A stretch of 64,000 nucleotides of DNA from Polytrichum commune. Lineage: Eukaryota > Streptophyta > Polytrichopsida > Polytrichales > Polytrichaceae. Each line of letters begins with the position of its first letter. The first letter of the stretch is position 1. The position numbers and the translations under genes are program-made. A model generated the notes under the pieces. The model was not told the DNA's origin. It worked only from the letters and a program-made list of their open reading frames with translations, and did no database searches. Of the stretch, positions 11,947-22,840 are shown piece by piece. The DNA lies in assembly GCA_950295325.1 (NCBI GenBank), contig OX485804.1, positions 5,704,001 to 5,768,000 on the forward strand. The letters are read 5' to 3'.

Positions 11947-11958
11947 CAATCACAGGTT

Positions 11959-13813
11959 GTGCTGGCACCAAGTGGCAATCCTTCTATGAAGAAGGAAACC
12001 ACGGAGTTTGACGATTGGCCAATTGAAGTGGAGCCAAAACTTACTGGTGCCGAAGCACGAAAGGTACGGGCATTTATTCGCTCTTACCGTAATTGTTTTG
12101 CCTTTAGTCTTCATGATCTTGAAGGATATAAAGGTAAACCTGTTCGTATTCAACTCAAGGACGACCACCCTATTTTCAGACGGCCGTACAAACTTAGTGC
12201 ATCTGAAAGGTTGGGTGTTCAAACTCGATGTCAAGAGTTATTGGCAGCGGAATTGATTGAACTCTCCAATGGAGAGTATGCTTGTACCACGGTTATGCCG
12301 TCAAAGAAGGATATCTTTGGCAACTGGACGGAAAAACGGATGTATGGTGATTATCGTCCAGTCAACCGCAAGACCAAGTCGGATCGATATCCAATACCGA
12401 TGCCGGAGGAGTTATTTGATGCGCTGGGATTTTCTAGAATCTTCAGCACTCTGGATTTGAGGTCTGGTTATCACCAATTACCTTTGTTGTTGGGTGATCG
12501 GGTGAAGACCGCATTTTGGGGAATTGATAAAGATGACAAGGATCAACTTTTATCATTGGAAATTTCTGCCATTTGGTCTCAAGAATGCACCAGCTGAATT
12601 TCAACGGGTGATGGACCAATTATTGGTTGGTTTGCCGTTTGCTAGATGTTACATTGATGATGTTATCATCTTTAGTAATAGTCCACAGGATCATGTGAGA
12701 CATTTGCAAGCGGTATTTGAACGACTTCAACGGTGGGGACTCCGTTTACATCATGGAAAATGTAAGTTTTTCCATGATCAATTGCCCTATTTAGGCCACA
12801 TGATTGTTCCTGACGGTCTTGGTGTGCAACAAGCGAAAATGGATGCTTTGCACAAAATTCCCGCACCTAGTGATGTACCACGGCTTCGTGCATTTCTAGG
12901 ATTGGCATATTATTATAGGAGGTTTGTCAAAAACTTTAGTTTGATTGCCAAACCTCTTACCATTCTCACGGAGAAAAACCAACCATGGATTTGGAGTCGG
13001 GAACAACAACAGGCATTTGATACATTGAAGCAGAGGCTCGGTTCAGCGCCAGTGCTTCGACGCCCGGATGTGTCTAGAGCTTTTCAATTGCACACGGATT
13101 GGAGTGCAGTGGGATTGGGAGCGGTATTGACACAGAAAGATGAAGAGGGAAAGGAATATGTGGTGGCTTATGCATCTAGAAGTAATAATAGTGCTGAATC
13201 TAATTATTCTTCTTATGAAGGCGAGGCCTTGGCGGCCGTTTGGGCCATTGTACATTTTCGACCTTATTTGTATGGGCAGAAGTTTACTTTGGTGACTGAT
13301 CATCAGCCTTTAAAATGGCTTATGGAATCAGATAAGTTCACCGGAAAACTTGCTAGGTGGGCATTGTTACTTCAGGAATATGATTTTGAAGTTGTTCATC
13401 GAGCAGGAATTGCCAACTTGGATGCAGACGGATTGTCTCGCAATCCAAGTCCTTCAGATGAGGATTTAACTGGAGCCAGGTGGCATGGAGATTGTGATCG
13501 TGAGGCAGTGTCGGGTTGGCATGCTACCACGTATCTCACAATGATGTCGGGATTGGCTGCTGAAATCCTTGTGGAAGAACAAGATGAGGAGGTTGATAAA
13601 TCTCTCGTTGTTAGTGATGTGTGGGAAGACCAGGCGGTCTTGCACAAACTTCAACAAGGGATATTTCCTCTTGGACTATCTTCTATGGAGCGAGATAGAG
13701 TTAGTCACCGGATAACAAGGTTTCGTTGGGCAAACAACTTGTTATTTCGTGTGTGGCCGAACGGAACGAGATGCATCGTTCCAAGGCCAGATCAAAGAGC
13801 TTCTTTGGTGTAG
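11959..13813 (+). pseudogene. Retroelement reverse transcriptase and RNase H
   Basis: Reverse transcriptase copies element RNA into DNA, and RNase H removes the RNA strand. The first frame carries the fingers region (EKRMYGDYRPVNRKTKSD) and the first catalytic Asp in FSTLDLRSGYHQ. A one-base frame change near 12530-12560 moves the rest into another frame, where LPFGLKNAPAEFQRVMDQLL is followed by the catalytic YIDD (12650-12661). A Ty3-type RNase H follows, with its acidic residues in HTDWSAVGLGAVL, SYEGEALAAVWA, LVTDHQPLKW and LDADGLSRN. The order RT, RNase H, then integrase identifies Ty3/Gypsy rather than Ty1/Copia. The frame ends at TAG 13811, directly followed by the in-frame integrase. 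Confidence 0.95.
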
Positions 13814-13816
13814 CAA

Positions 13817-15090
13817 GTGCACGAGGAGCTTGGACATTTTGGAGTGCGAAGGACGCACTCTATGTTGCGCAACCAATATTGGTGGATTGGTATGTATCAA
13901 CAGGTTGTCACTTATGTTTTTCGGTGTGAAGTATGTGACCGGGTCAGGTCAAGTTTTAATACTTTGTCACCTCAACTTCAGTCTTTACCTATTATGGGCT
14001 TGGGATATCGTTGGTCTTTGGATTTTGCCGGACCGCTTACTATCACTCCACGTGGTTCCAAGTATGTGCTTGTGATGGTGGAGCATTTTAGTAAGTGGAT
14101 TGAACTCGTGGCTCTTCCCCAAAATTCCTCAGAATTGGCGGCTATGGCATTTCTTGATCGAGTTTTGGCACGGTTTGGAGCACCTGCAGAGGTGTTGACG
14201 GATCAAGGGAGAGAATTCCTTGGATCTTTCGAGGCTTTGTGTACCAAGGCTTTGATTGATCATCGGACAACTTCCAGAGATCACCCTGAGGCAGATGGCT
14301 TAGCTGAACGAATTGTTCAGACGGTTAAGCGCGGTTTGCGGAAGTATGGATTGCTTCATGACAACCATCGCGATTGGGACTTGATGTTACCATGGATAGC
14401 AATGGGTTATCGTTTTAGCAAGCAAGCATCTTTGGCATCCTATAGTCCTTACCAACTCTTGTATGGACGGGAACCAATTTTACCTAGCTCGGTACGAGAG
14501 AAATTGGCTCCCGTGGTAAATTTGGATGATCCAGATGTTTGGGCTCAATGTCTTCATGACCGAGCAGCGTTCTTCCAAAAGGCCATGCCTATGGTTATGG
14601 AGAATTTGAATATTGCTCAATATCGTGATACATTACGGTATGCCCGGATCCGCAGTGGAGCTTATCGACCTCAGGTTCGTAGATTTTCCAAGGGGGATTA
14701 TGTTTACTTGCAACGGGAGGCGCCTACGACATTGGATGTCAAGGCTGGGCGCACGATTTTGCGGGTAAAAGATGTCTTGCCAAGTGGTATATTATTGCTT
14801 GAAGGCAAGGATGGACGGGAATGTCGTGAGCATTCAAAGAATTGTGCTCCATGTCACCTTCCCATCGACGGCTCTGTGCATCCCGAGTTGGCGGTTGTAC
14901 CACAGGGTCTGCCTTGTTATGTTTGTGGAGAGAAGAAAGGAGCTGCAACAATGTTATTGTGCGACCAATGTCAACGTGGATGGCACAGGCATGTTTGACA
15001 CCTCCCCTTTTTACTCTTCCTTCTGGCAATTGGGTTTGTCCTCGTTGTCGGAAAGCCTCTCATTCCGTGGCCGTTAATGGTCATGATTGA
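13817..15090 (+). pseudogene. Retroelement integrase with C-terminal PHD finger
   Basis: Integrase inserts the DNA copy into the genome. An HHCC zinc-binding start (HEELGHFG to CEVCDRVR) is followed by the DDE core: Asp in WSLDFAGPL, Asp in VLTDQGREF and Glu in ADGLAERIVQTVKRG. After the integrase C-terminal region come the first PHD zinc ligands from 14915 (Cys-x2-Cys-x11-Cys-x2-Cys-x4-His, ending RGWH). The remaining ligands (C..PPL..P.GNWVCPRC, to 15048) lie in another frame. A one-base change near 14990 therefore splits the finger at its His-x2-Cys pair. PHD fingers in host proteins commonly read histone H3 tails. Here the finger occupies the place where chromoviruses carry a chromodomain, so a role in choosing integration sites is a reasonable inference. 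Confidence 0.9.
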
Positions 15091-15521
15091 GAATTTTGTG
15101 GATGTTTACCACATGTTTTAGTGGTGAAGTTGTTATTTAGTTGGTTGGAAATTTTATGGAATTAAGACTACATTGAAAGAGTTATCCAAGAATTCAACAT
15201 TAATTGTTGAAGGCGATTAAAGATGGGGCTCACATTGCACCCAGCCTACAGTTCTTGGATTACTTTGTCAATCACGAGTTTAATTCCTTCGATTACTACT
15301 ACCCAATTAAATATGTATAGATGTAGCAACAACTTCATCATGTTCAACAACTCTATCGATGAGTGTGTTTGTTCCTAGCCGATTGGAGGGGCTCCTTATC
15401 TGCTAGTGGGGGCACTTGAAGAGGTGGTTGTTTAGCATTTTAGTTTGCTATTTTATTTTGCTAATTGATGTTGACAACGACACTCGATCTGTTGTATTTA
15501 ACGATCTTAGTTTACACGACA

Positions 15522-16158
15522 GAGTGGCTCCCGGGACTGCCAAGGTTTGAACGGGCATAACTTCCTCAATGTTTGTCCAAATGGGACAAGTGAGTAGTCC
15601 CTCAGCATCTACACAAAACGTAGATGACGATGAAGTGGTCATATGCAAGCATCAAAGATCATACAAAGAAGTTATGATGTTATGAAGTTGCTGGGGGCTA
15701 AGGAAAAATGTCTACTTGGCCCCAACTCTTAGTAGAGAGACAAAATGTTTCTTGACAGTGGGATAGGGTCCCTATCAGAAGTCCTAGAGGCTTATATGGG
15801 TGAGGTGGCATGGCTGGCCAAACCCATCCGAGGCTGAACAGTACGGCCTCCATGGGCATTGGCCCAACATGGGGGCATAATTGCCTAGTATGGTTTGGGT
15901 TGTTGTAGTGTTGCTCCGGCAAGGCGATGATCAGCTAAAGATTGGACTTCCATAGATGAAAGTCCACATCTAAGCATTGGTTACCGATTAAGTGGTGAGT
16001 CTTGAATGCAAGTGTAGGAGGGTTGGTCCCCCTCCTGTGGTATGGGAAGCTAATCATTCGTATGACAAAATGCAAAGCATTAGCACTCGTGACCCTTGCT
16101 AGAATTGAAAAATAACCAAGATAGTTAAGGGGAGCTAGCAAGGGTTACGACAACATAT
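15522..16158 (+). repeat. Repeat X, right part after the retroelement
   Basis: It starts with GAGT, the second half of the target duplication. It then matches the minus-strand reading of about 1038-1650, for example GGACTGCC, CATAACTTCCTCAAT and the block AATGTCTACTTG..CCCCAAC. It ends near ACGACAACATATG. Confidence 0.82.
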
Positions 16159-19100
16159 GTCTAATATTTTTTTAATATAACAATAATTATGAAGAAATAG
16201 TTTTCTTTTAAAAAAAATTTTACAAACATATAGGATTGGGCTCTGATAGAGTATCAACTATGATCGGTAAACAAAATGCTCGGGGAGTTCACTGCGATTA
16301 TATTAGAAAACAACGTGCGGAAAAATATAGGGTAATTTATATTCACAAAAGGGAAAACTTAGAATTTTCTTAGAAGTAATATAGGCTTGATACAAATAAC
16401 GCATATTTTTTAAATATTTGTAAAAATTTACCGTAGGATTTAAGGATCCTAGATTTTTTTGAAATAGGGTGTCCTTTGTGTTCAGAGGCGGGAAGATTTT
16501 GGATGAAAAACTATGTCGATTCAGTTGAAAAAATGGGATGAAAGATTGATGAGGGCGGATGACGGAATCTTGGGTTTAGGATTAAAGGCATGCATTATTT
16601 GTTGATTATATACTAGTGTTCTTAAAACTAGGAATTGTTTTGCAAGATGAACATGACATCTTTCATTTGCTATGAACAATTTTGCTAGTGTTTTTAAATG
16701 TTAGAAATAATTTCTCAAGATAGAGGAGTTTTGGTTGGTCTTGTGTTTGTCTGCTTCAAGCAGGATGTTGTAGTATTAATTCTATACCCTTCTACATTAT
16801 TGCATGGACCCTATTTTTGCTTGCTTTGTTGTTGGTGTTTTAATTTTTTTTACACTCAGTATCGTTGTGTTTAATTGTGCGTGTAGCTTGATTGAGGAAC
16901 ACGGGCTGATTTTGTTGTTTGAAACTGTTTATGAACACTCTTAATGTAAAACCTTGTTATGTTTTGGATTTTGGTGACCTAGTACTTTGAATGCTCTTAA
17001 ACCCTTTGGAGAAAAATCAAATAATTATAATGAACATACCTAGCTTAAATTTAGAGCTTCATCAAATTTAGAAGTAATTATAGGGTCATTTAAAAAACAA
17101 GAAATTAGCAAATTACGTAATAATACGGTACAAAAAATTAAGGATGGATAATTAAATACCCCTTGAATAAATACCCTTGTCACGCACGTGTATATATATA
17201 TATACATGTCTAGTGAACTCCTCGAGACAAAATGATATTGATGCGTGCTAGAAAGAGAAGGAATTTTTTTCCTTATATTTATGTATTGTGTGGCAAAAAT
17301 AACAAACTTAACGACTGTAGATGTATCAAAAGCTCTACCTTGTAAAGAGATGTATAGATAACTAGATGCATTGTTGAATTCAATAGCAATGCATTTCAGA
17401 AAAAATGCAATGCTTCGATTGCAAGAAGAACTTGTTGATTCTACAAAATGTTAAAAAAATTAACCAAAAAAATAGGTGATTGTCACGGTAGAAAGCTCTA
17501 ACAATTCTTTGTGATGTTTTAGAGGGCATTCTAACCTACTTCGGGGACAATTACAACGTTATGGAGGATGGATTTGGATCCAATATATTTATAAAATTTC
17601 ATACGTTCAAGTATATTTATGTGTTTTATTTTTTGGCTAATATTTTTATATTTTATCCATGTTATAATGTTTATTCATAATAAGTTTGTGGACATAACTA
17701 CAACGGGCTCAGTAGTATAGATCAATATTGTTCAAATTCGTAAGCTCCTCATAAAATAGATTACGAATTTAAATAGTAAGACCTTCAATTAACAGACATA
17801 GTATCACATTTATTCTAATTTTAGTCTTCAAGCGGATATCTAAAGATATTATCCAATGAAATTAGAAAAAATAAATATCATGACGTGGAAATGATATGGT
17901 ATAAAACGGGGCAAGATCTCATAGATGTAATGACATTCCAATAAAAATTGTCTTGGTAGTGTATAATATATTTAGAGTACAAATTTGAAGATAATCATAT
18001 CATGACAACATTTAAAGTGTTAGATCCAACTAAAATGTTATCCAAATAAGTTGGTTTGGCTAATTGGGGAGGGGGGGTTTGTTGATTTGGAGTTGTTATG
18101 TGGCCAATATGGAATTAAGCATAAAATAATAGGAAGAAAGATCCTCTCATTAGTAAATTTTATTGTAATTAAGATAAGGTTCTTTACATTTAAATTACAA
18201 GTAACTATTGATTGGTTGGACAAAAGTGTCAAAGATATCTAATCAATAATTACTTGAAATCATACCTTAAAATTGAGTATAAAAATTTATTAGTTATAGT
18301 TGAGATTGCTACAATACAATGTGTTAGCATTGCGACTTGCAAGAATTGTGAGAGGGTATTTTTTATCCACAAGTGTATAAAGACCAAACATATGAATAGA
18401 ATGTTGACAAAGAATTTGGAGAGTGTTTTGCGGGTTGCCTTAGAAGGGTCAATTGAAGGTTGCCATGAAATTTTCAATGAAACCATAAGAATATGAAAAA
18501 ATAACACCAAATTCAAGTATTCGTTATTTTATTCAAATTAAGATCTCTGTGAATTTGTTGATCTTGAGCAAGTCAACTAATTTGTTGTGATTTGTTTTGC
18601 ATGAAATGTAAATTATGTTGTTGGTGGTTTTTTGTACTAATATAAATTCTTATTGCCCTCAATGACTTCAAATCGTCATTGGTGGTTTTAGAAGTTGTAA
18701 ATCCTTAGCCCCCAACCGGTGGGGGGCATTTGAACTAGGTTCAACTCCTACTAAAGATAAATTGGGTTTTTGGTGAGGGAATGTAATTTATTTGAAAATT
18801 TTATGAATACCGGCCAAAATTTTATTTACATAGAATATTTACCGCCCAATTTTTTTTATACCCGGATTTCAAGCGAGCTAAAATGCCAAGTGGGGGAAAC
18901 GAACCGGATGAGCTTGGTGGATCCAACTCAAACTGACAAAGAATAGGTTCCAATCAGTTGGGGCCCATCTCAACCAGTTATTAGAGGGTTTGTGTAGAAA
19001 ATCTCCCCGACCGTTGCTCATGATGGTTCCAGGTTGTGCTAATTTCTCACATTGTCAGCAAACATCTGTTATATTATGAATTCTAACAGTTCTGTGATGA

Positions 19101-20290
19101 AATATCGTCATGGATAATTGAAATGTAGTGAAGAATCATTTAGTAAATGGCAGTAATTGCAGCGTTGTAAATCTATAATGTCTGAATTTTTCACAAGGAG
19201 TGACAAATAATGTTACATGTACATTTAATGTTGGTGACACCACAATTGGTGTTGAGCATGACAAATAGAATCAGTGACACTAAATACAATATTTAGTGTA
19301 GTCAGCTTATGTAAAATTCAGTCGAGGGATGAATACTCTGCAGTTTTTAGTTACCCTTCTCGTTTCTGCTCATGGCTGTGTATCGTGCACACAGCCTCAT
19401 TCAATGCTTACTTTTAGTTCTCATCAATGTCCTTGTCACCGGACCCTGCTATCATTCCATCATAAACGTCTCAATCCAGTACTAACACTGATTTTACAGT
19501 GACTCGATCAAATCGAACTACAACACTAGATGAATGGTCACAAAACATAGGGATAGAATCTTAATACTTTGTTTCTACCATTGATAGTTGCAAGATCTAA
19601 CAGGATCAAACGTGAGCTGAATCAATGTTGAATGAATCATTAGCTGAACATTGAAGCAGTACTGTACAAAGATTAAATCCTGAAGGGTAGGTAGAGACAC
19701 TGACTCAACATCAAACGCTGGCCACTTGCATTATTTTGAGATGCCAAAAAGACATTGTTCTGAACCACTTGAATTTTCTCAACACTTTCCTGTCTTTACA
19801 GGCGGACTAACATACCCATGCCAAGAAGTTTGATTGCAATCCTAATATCTACCCCAGCCTGCATAACAGAAAATCCCATCTACAGCCACACTTTCAGGCA
19901 ATGGATGCAAGCAAAAAAAACATGTGCTCCGTGTATGTCTTGTGTTGTTGATATTCTGAGTCCCCGGAAAATTCAAGCAATCATTAAACCTAATATGCTT
20001 TTTTGCACCTATATGAAATTAATACTAGGTACACGAGCAAATTCACTTATGGGTTCTGCATATTTCAGGATAAATCAAGGTATGTATACAGGAATACAGT
20101 ACTTCAACCTGTGTAGGTGTGCAACGAAAGAAAACAATTTCTCAAATCAACTGGACAGGAGCCCAATTTTGACGAGGGGCAAGACGCATGCTTGAACCCT
20201 CTTTTAGAACGACGAGATAGTCATGTAAAATTTTATTAAGCAGTTTTCAATTCCAATTTGCGTTGCTCCAAATTTTAAAAGCCAAGCCCA
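16159..20290. other. AT-rich spacer with small repeats
   Basis: No gene was recognised. A short TA run lies near 17197-17210. A half copy of the CACTAAAT inverted-repeat family (TTTAGTGTAG end) lies at about 19240-19305. A stretch at about 16290-16420 resembles 62790-62960 (shared CGTGCGG..ATATAGGG), so it may be another dispersed repeat. Confidence 0.45.
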
Positions 20291-21770
20291 CGGGTTACAA
20301 GTAGACTTGATCCTCCAGGATTATTAGCCAACCTTCGCTATCCATCTTTGAGTAGTGAACATTTCTAACGCTAACAAAGTATGTCACACTGTAGTAGCAA
20401 GATGCTTAACAGATTTCATATTGAAATTGTTGCTCAAACTTTATGAACAGCATGTTTGTTCCTGCAGCTGCGGATCCATAGCTTGTGGTGACGCTGCAGT
20501 AAAGGCTGCACATCTGAGAGTTCCCAACTCACAAACATCTGCTACGGAAGAACGATCGATTCTCTCCGACAACTCGGAGGAAGCGCCCTAATCAGATGAA
20601 GAGAAGTGCAAGTTATCGGAAATTTGAGTTGCTGAGGTTCCCAGAGTCGTACAGATGCGAAGGAAGAAATTCAAGATGAAAGGTGCGGAGGCTTACTGTC
20701 CCTCTCCCAATTGCTCGAAAAACCCCCGCTAAACCGTCGGTTGTGTTCGAGAAATTTGAACTTTTTGCGCGCCAAAATCGCCCGCCAAAGACAAGAATCT
20801 TGATCGATTTCCTATTGGTTTTTCCACACCCTACTTCCGAAGCGTACATTAGTACTGCTTAGAGTGGAATTGTATGCAGTGGATACACCCGCCCACGCAG
20901 GATATTCAGATGCATCGATTTCACTTGTGCAAACTAATTTCGAAATCGTAAATCCGCATAATTAACACCAACGATCACATCCGAAGTGAATTGCCGAAGT
21001 CCACAAAAATGTGCGGCGAATGTCACCAGCCTTGCAGAGGCCACCGGTGCTCGCGATCAATACTCCAGAAGGCAGGCTTGGGATCGAAATTTCACGAATA
21101 AAGTCGACATCCACAAAAAAGTGTGGCAAATATTACCAGCCTTGTAGGGGACCACCATCATCGCCGAACTTTTTTGGCCGAATTTCACAAGCGAATTTGA
21201 CACCCAAAAAAAAAAAACGGCAAACATCACCAGCCTTGAAGAGGCCATCGGTGCTCGCGGTCAATGCTCCAGAAGGCAGGCTTGGGATCGGGCGCCGCTT
21301 CCCCTGGCCACTCCAATGGCGGCTTTCTGCAGGATCTTCTTCTGGACACAGATTTATTGCTCGAGACAGAATTGGTGGTGCGGCCCGAAGCATTAGCCCA
21401 ACAACGCCTTGTGACCAGCCACTTCACTTGCTTCCAAAGAGCCAGAGCGAACCCACTTCTTGAGGGGGAGGGAGACGACGACGACGACGTCGACGATTTC
21501 AATGACGATGACTGGGAAATGGCGGCGGAGTAGAGCCCACTGGGCTTCCATAAGATGACGGTCGCCACTCGCCTGGGCCTCCCTTGCCATGACTTCGACC
21601 TTTGCATCGTCTTCCGCTTGCGACGCTGCACCTTTCCGTCATCCTCTTCTGACAACAGCCTGTGCGAATTCTTCATGTCCGACATCCTCACTCGCTTGAA
21701 CCTCGCGCTCATCCAATTAATCAGTCCACCATCAAGCCACCAATTCTCACCCCATCTTACAGCCCCGCAA

Positions 21771-22275
21771 TCTGTCTCTACACCCACAAGAAAAAATATT
21801 TCCAATCCCTGGGTTTATCGATCGAATTCTGTCTCCATACCCACGGAAATTTCCAGCTTCTGGATTCACCGATCATAACCTGTTTCTACTACACCCACGA
21901 GAATTCTATCGATAAATCCTGGGTTTATCGATCACTGCGGTAATCTTGGCAGAGCTGCAATCTGTCTCTACACCCACGAAAATTCTTGCTCCTGGGTGTA
22001 CCGATCGCAATTTGTCTCCACACTCCTAAAAATTTCAGCTCATGCGTCCATCGATCGAAATCTGTACCGACACCCACCGAGAATTCTTGCTCCTGAGTTT
22101 ATCGATCGCAATCTGTCTCTACACCCACCGAGAATTCCACCTCCTGCGTTTATCGATCAAAACTTGCCTCTGCACCCACGAAATTTCTAAATCCCGGGTT
22201 AATCGATTGCATGGGCAAAAGTTACAAGCAGTCTCTACACCCACAAAAAAAAATCAGCTCCTGGGTTTATGAATG
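21771..22275. repeat. Minisatellite with about 52-bp unit
   Basis: About nine diverged units contain CTGTCTCTACACCCAC, a GAATT-type core and CCTGGGTTTATCGATCG. Some units contain longer insertions. Between about 21996 and 22190 the spacing is 51 bases, which leaves one frame open as a 17-residue repeat of the type IDRNLxxHPPRI. No start, splice context or homologue supports translation. Confidence 0.85.
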
Positions 22276-22354
22276 GTAGGGGCTATCCTAGCACAGGTCG
22301 CGAACTCGAGATCCTGGGTTTATCTAAGCGGAGGTGAATAACTGACAGAGGAGT

Positions 22355-22402
22355 AGAAGCAGAAGCAGAAGGAGAAGGAGAAGGAGAAGGAGAAGGAGAA
22401 AA
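22355..22402. repeat. (GAGAAG)n-type microsatellite
   Basis: AGAAGC repeats pass into a regular GAGAAG/GGAGAA run of about 45 bases. Confidence 0.9.
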
Positions 22403-22840
22403 TGAAGAAGGAGACTTTTCCAAGTCTGTCGGGAAAGATGGAATGCAATCGATGAAGGCAGTTCGGCTGTGCATATGGCGAGCAGATGCTGCACAGATCA
22501 AGCCGAGGCATGCTGACCCGGGATTGGAATTTGTTCGGTAATCTTGGCATCCCGACGCACTGTTTCCGCATTGACAATCCTCCGACTCCGTAACGGGAGA
22601 TCCATCTCGCATTTCAGTACTGCGACCGGAAGTCCTTGTGCCTCTCACTTTTGAACCGGCTAGAGCCTGGATGATCACCTTGGGCCACACGATCTCGTTG
22701 ACAAACTTTGGCCCGCGTATAATCCACCGGACGGGCCAGTGGTAGTCTGCTCTCCAGGTCCGACACAAGAACAAACTTGGGGCTCCCCTCTATAGTAGAT
22801 CCTTTCATCCTTGACTCTATGACCGTGGATCCTTTCTCCT

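Larger units (their letters stand above)
6124..15521 (+). mobile_element. Ty3/Gypsy-type retroelement encoding a DNA methyltransferase and a PHD finger
   Basis: The borders come from comparing the split plus-strand repeat X with its intact inverted copy. X stops at GGGAGT (to 6123) and resumes with GAGT at 15522, giving a 4-bp target duplication GAGT. Element ends are TGTCACG and CACGACA, so the outermost bases are TG..CA. Coding order is gag, protease, C5-cytosine methyltransferase, reverse transcriptase, RNase H, integrase, PHD finger. That polymerase order, with integrase last, is the Ty3/Gypsy arrangement. Seven in-frame stops and three frame changes show that this copy is inactive. I could not find a direct-repeat pair of LTRs: 6124 onward and the stretch ending at 15521 do not look alike. 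The LTRs are therefore lost, very diverged or rearranged, or the element is atypical. A primer-binding site was not identified. Confidence 0.85.
20291..22840. other. GC-richer segment with overlapping open frames, no assigned gene
   Basis: GC content rises compared with both flanks. Several overlapping open frames exist. One is minus-strand 21227-21805, Ser/Arg-rich. Another is plus-strand 21264-21533, ending in an acidic Asp-rich tail. A third is minus-strand 22283-22774. None carries a domain I recognise and the frames contradict one another, so no gene is called. Three diverged copies of a block with CACCAGCCTTG..GAGGCCA lie at about 21009, 21122 and 21220. The segment could be a promoter/first-exon island or the relic of a gene. 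Confidence 0.4.

Noticed and set aside
13811-13822. Second TAG-CAA as a readthrough signal before integrase
   Set aside because: The following GTG does not fit the YYA part of the motif, so decay is more likely.
16240-16262. GGGCTCTGATA, resembling the inverse of a tRNA-Met primer-binding site
   Set aside because: Only a partial match, and no LTR was found next to it.
21227-21805. Minus-strand 192-codon Ser/Arg-rich frame
   Set aside because: A plus-strand frame with an acidic tail overlaps it and neither has a known domain; GC-rich sequence favours chance open frames.
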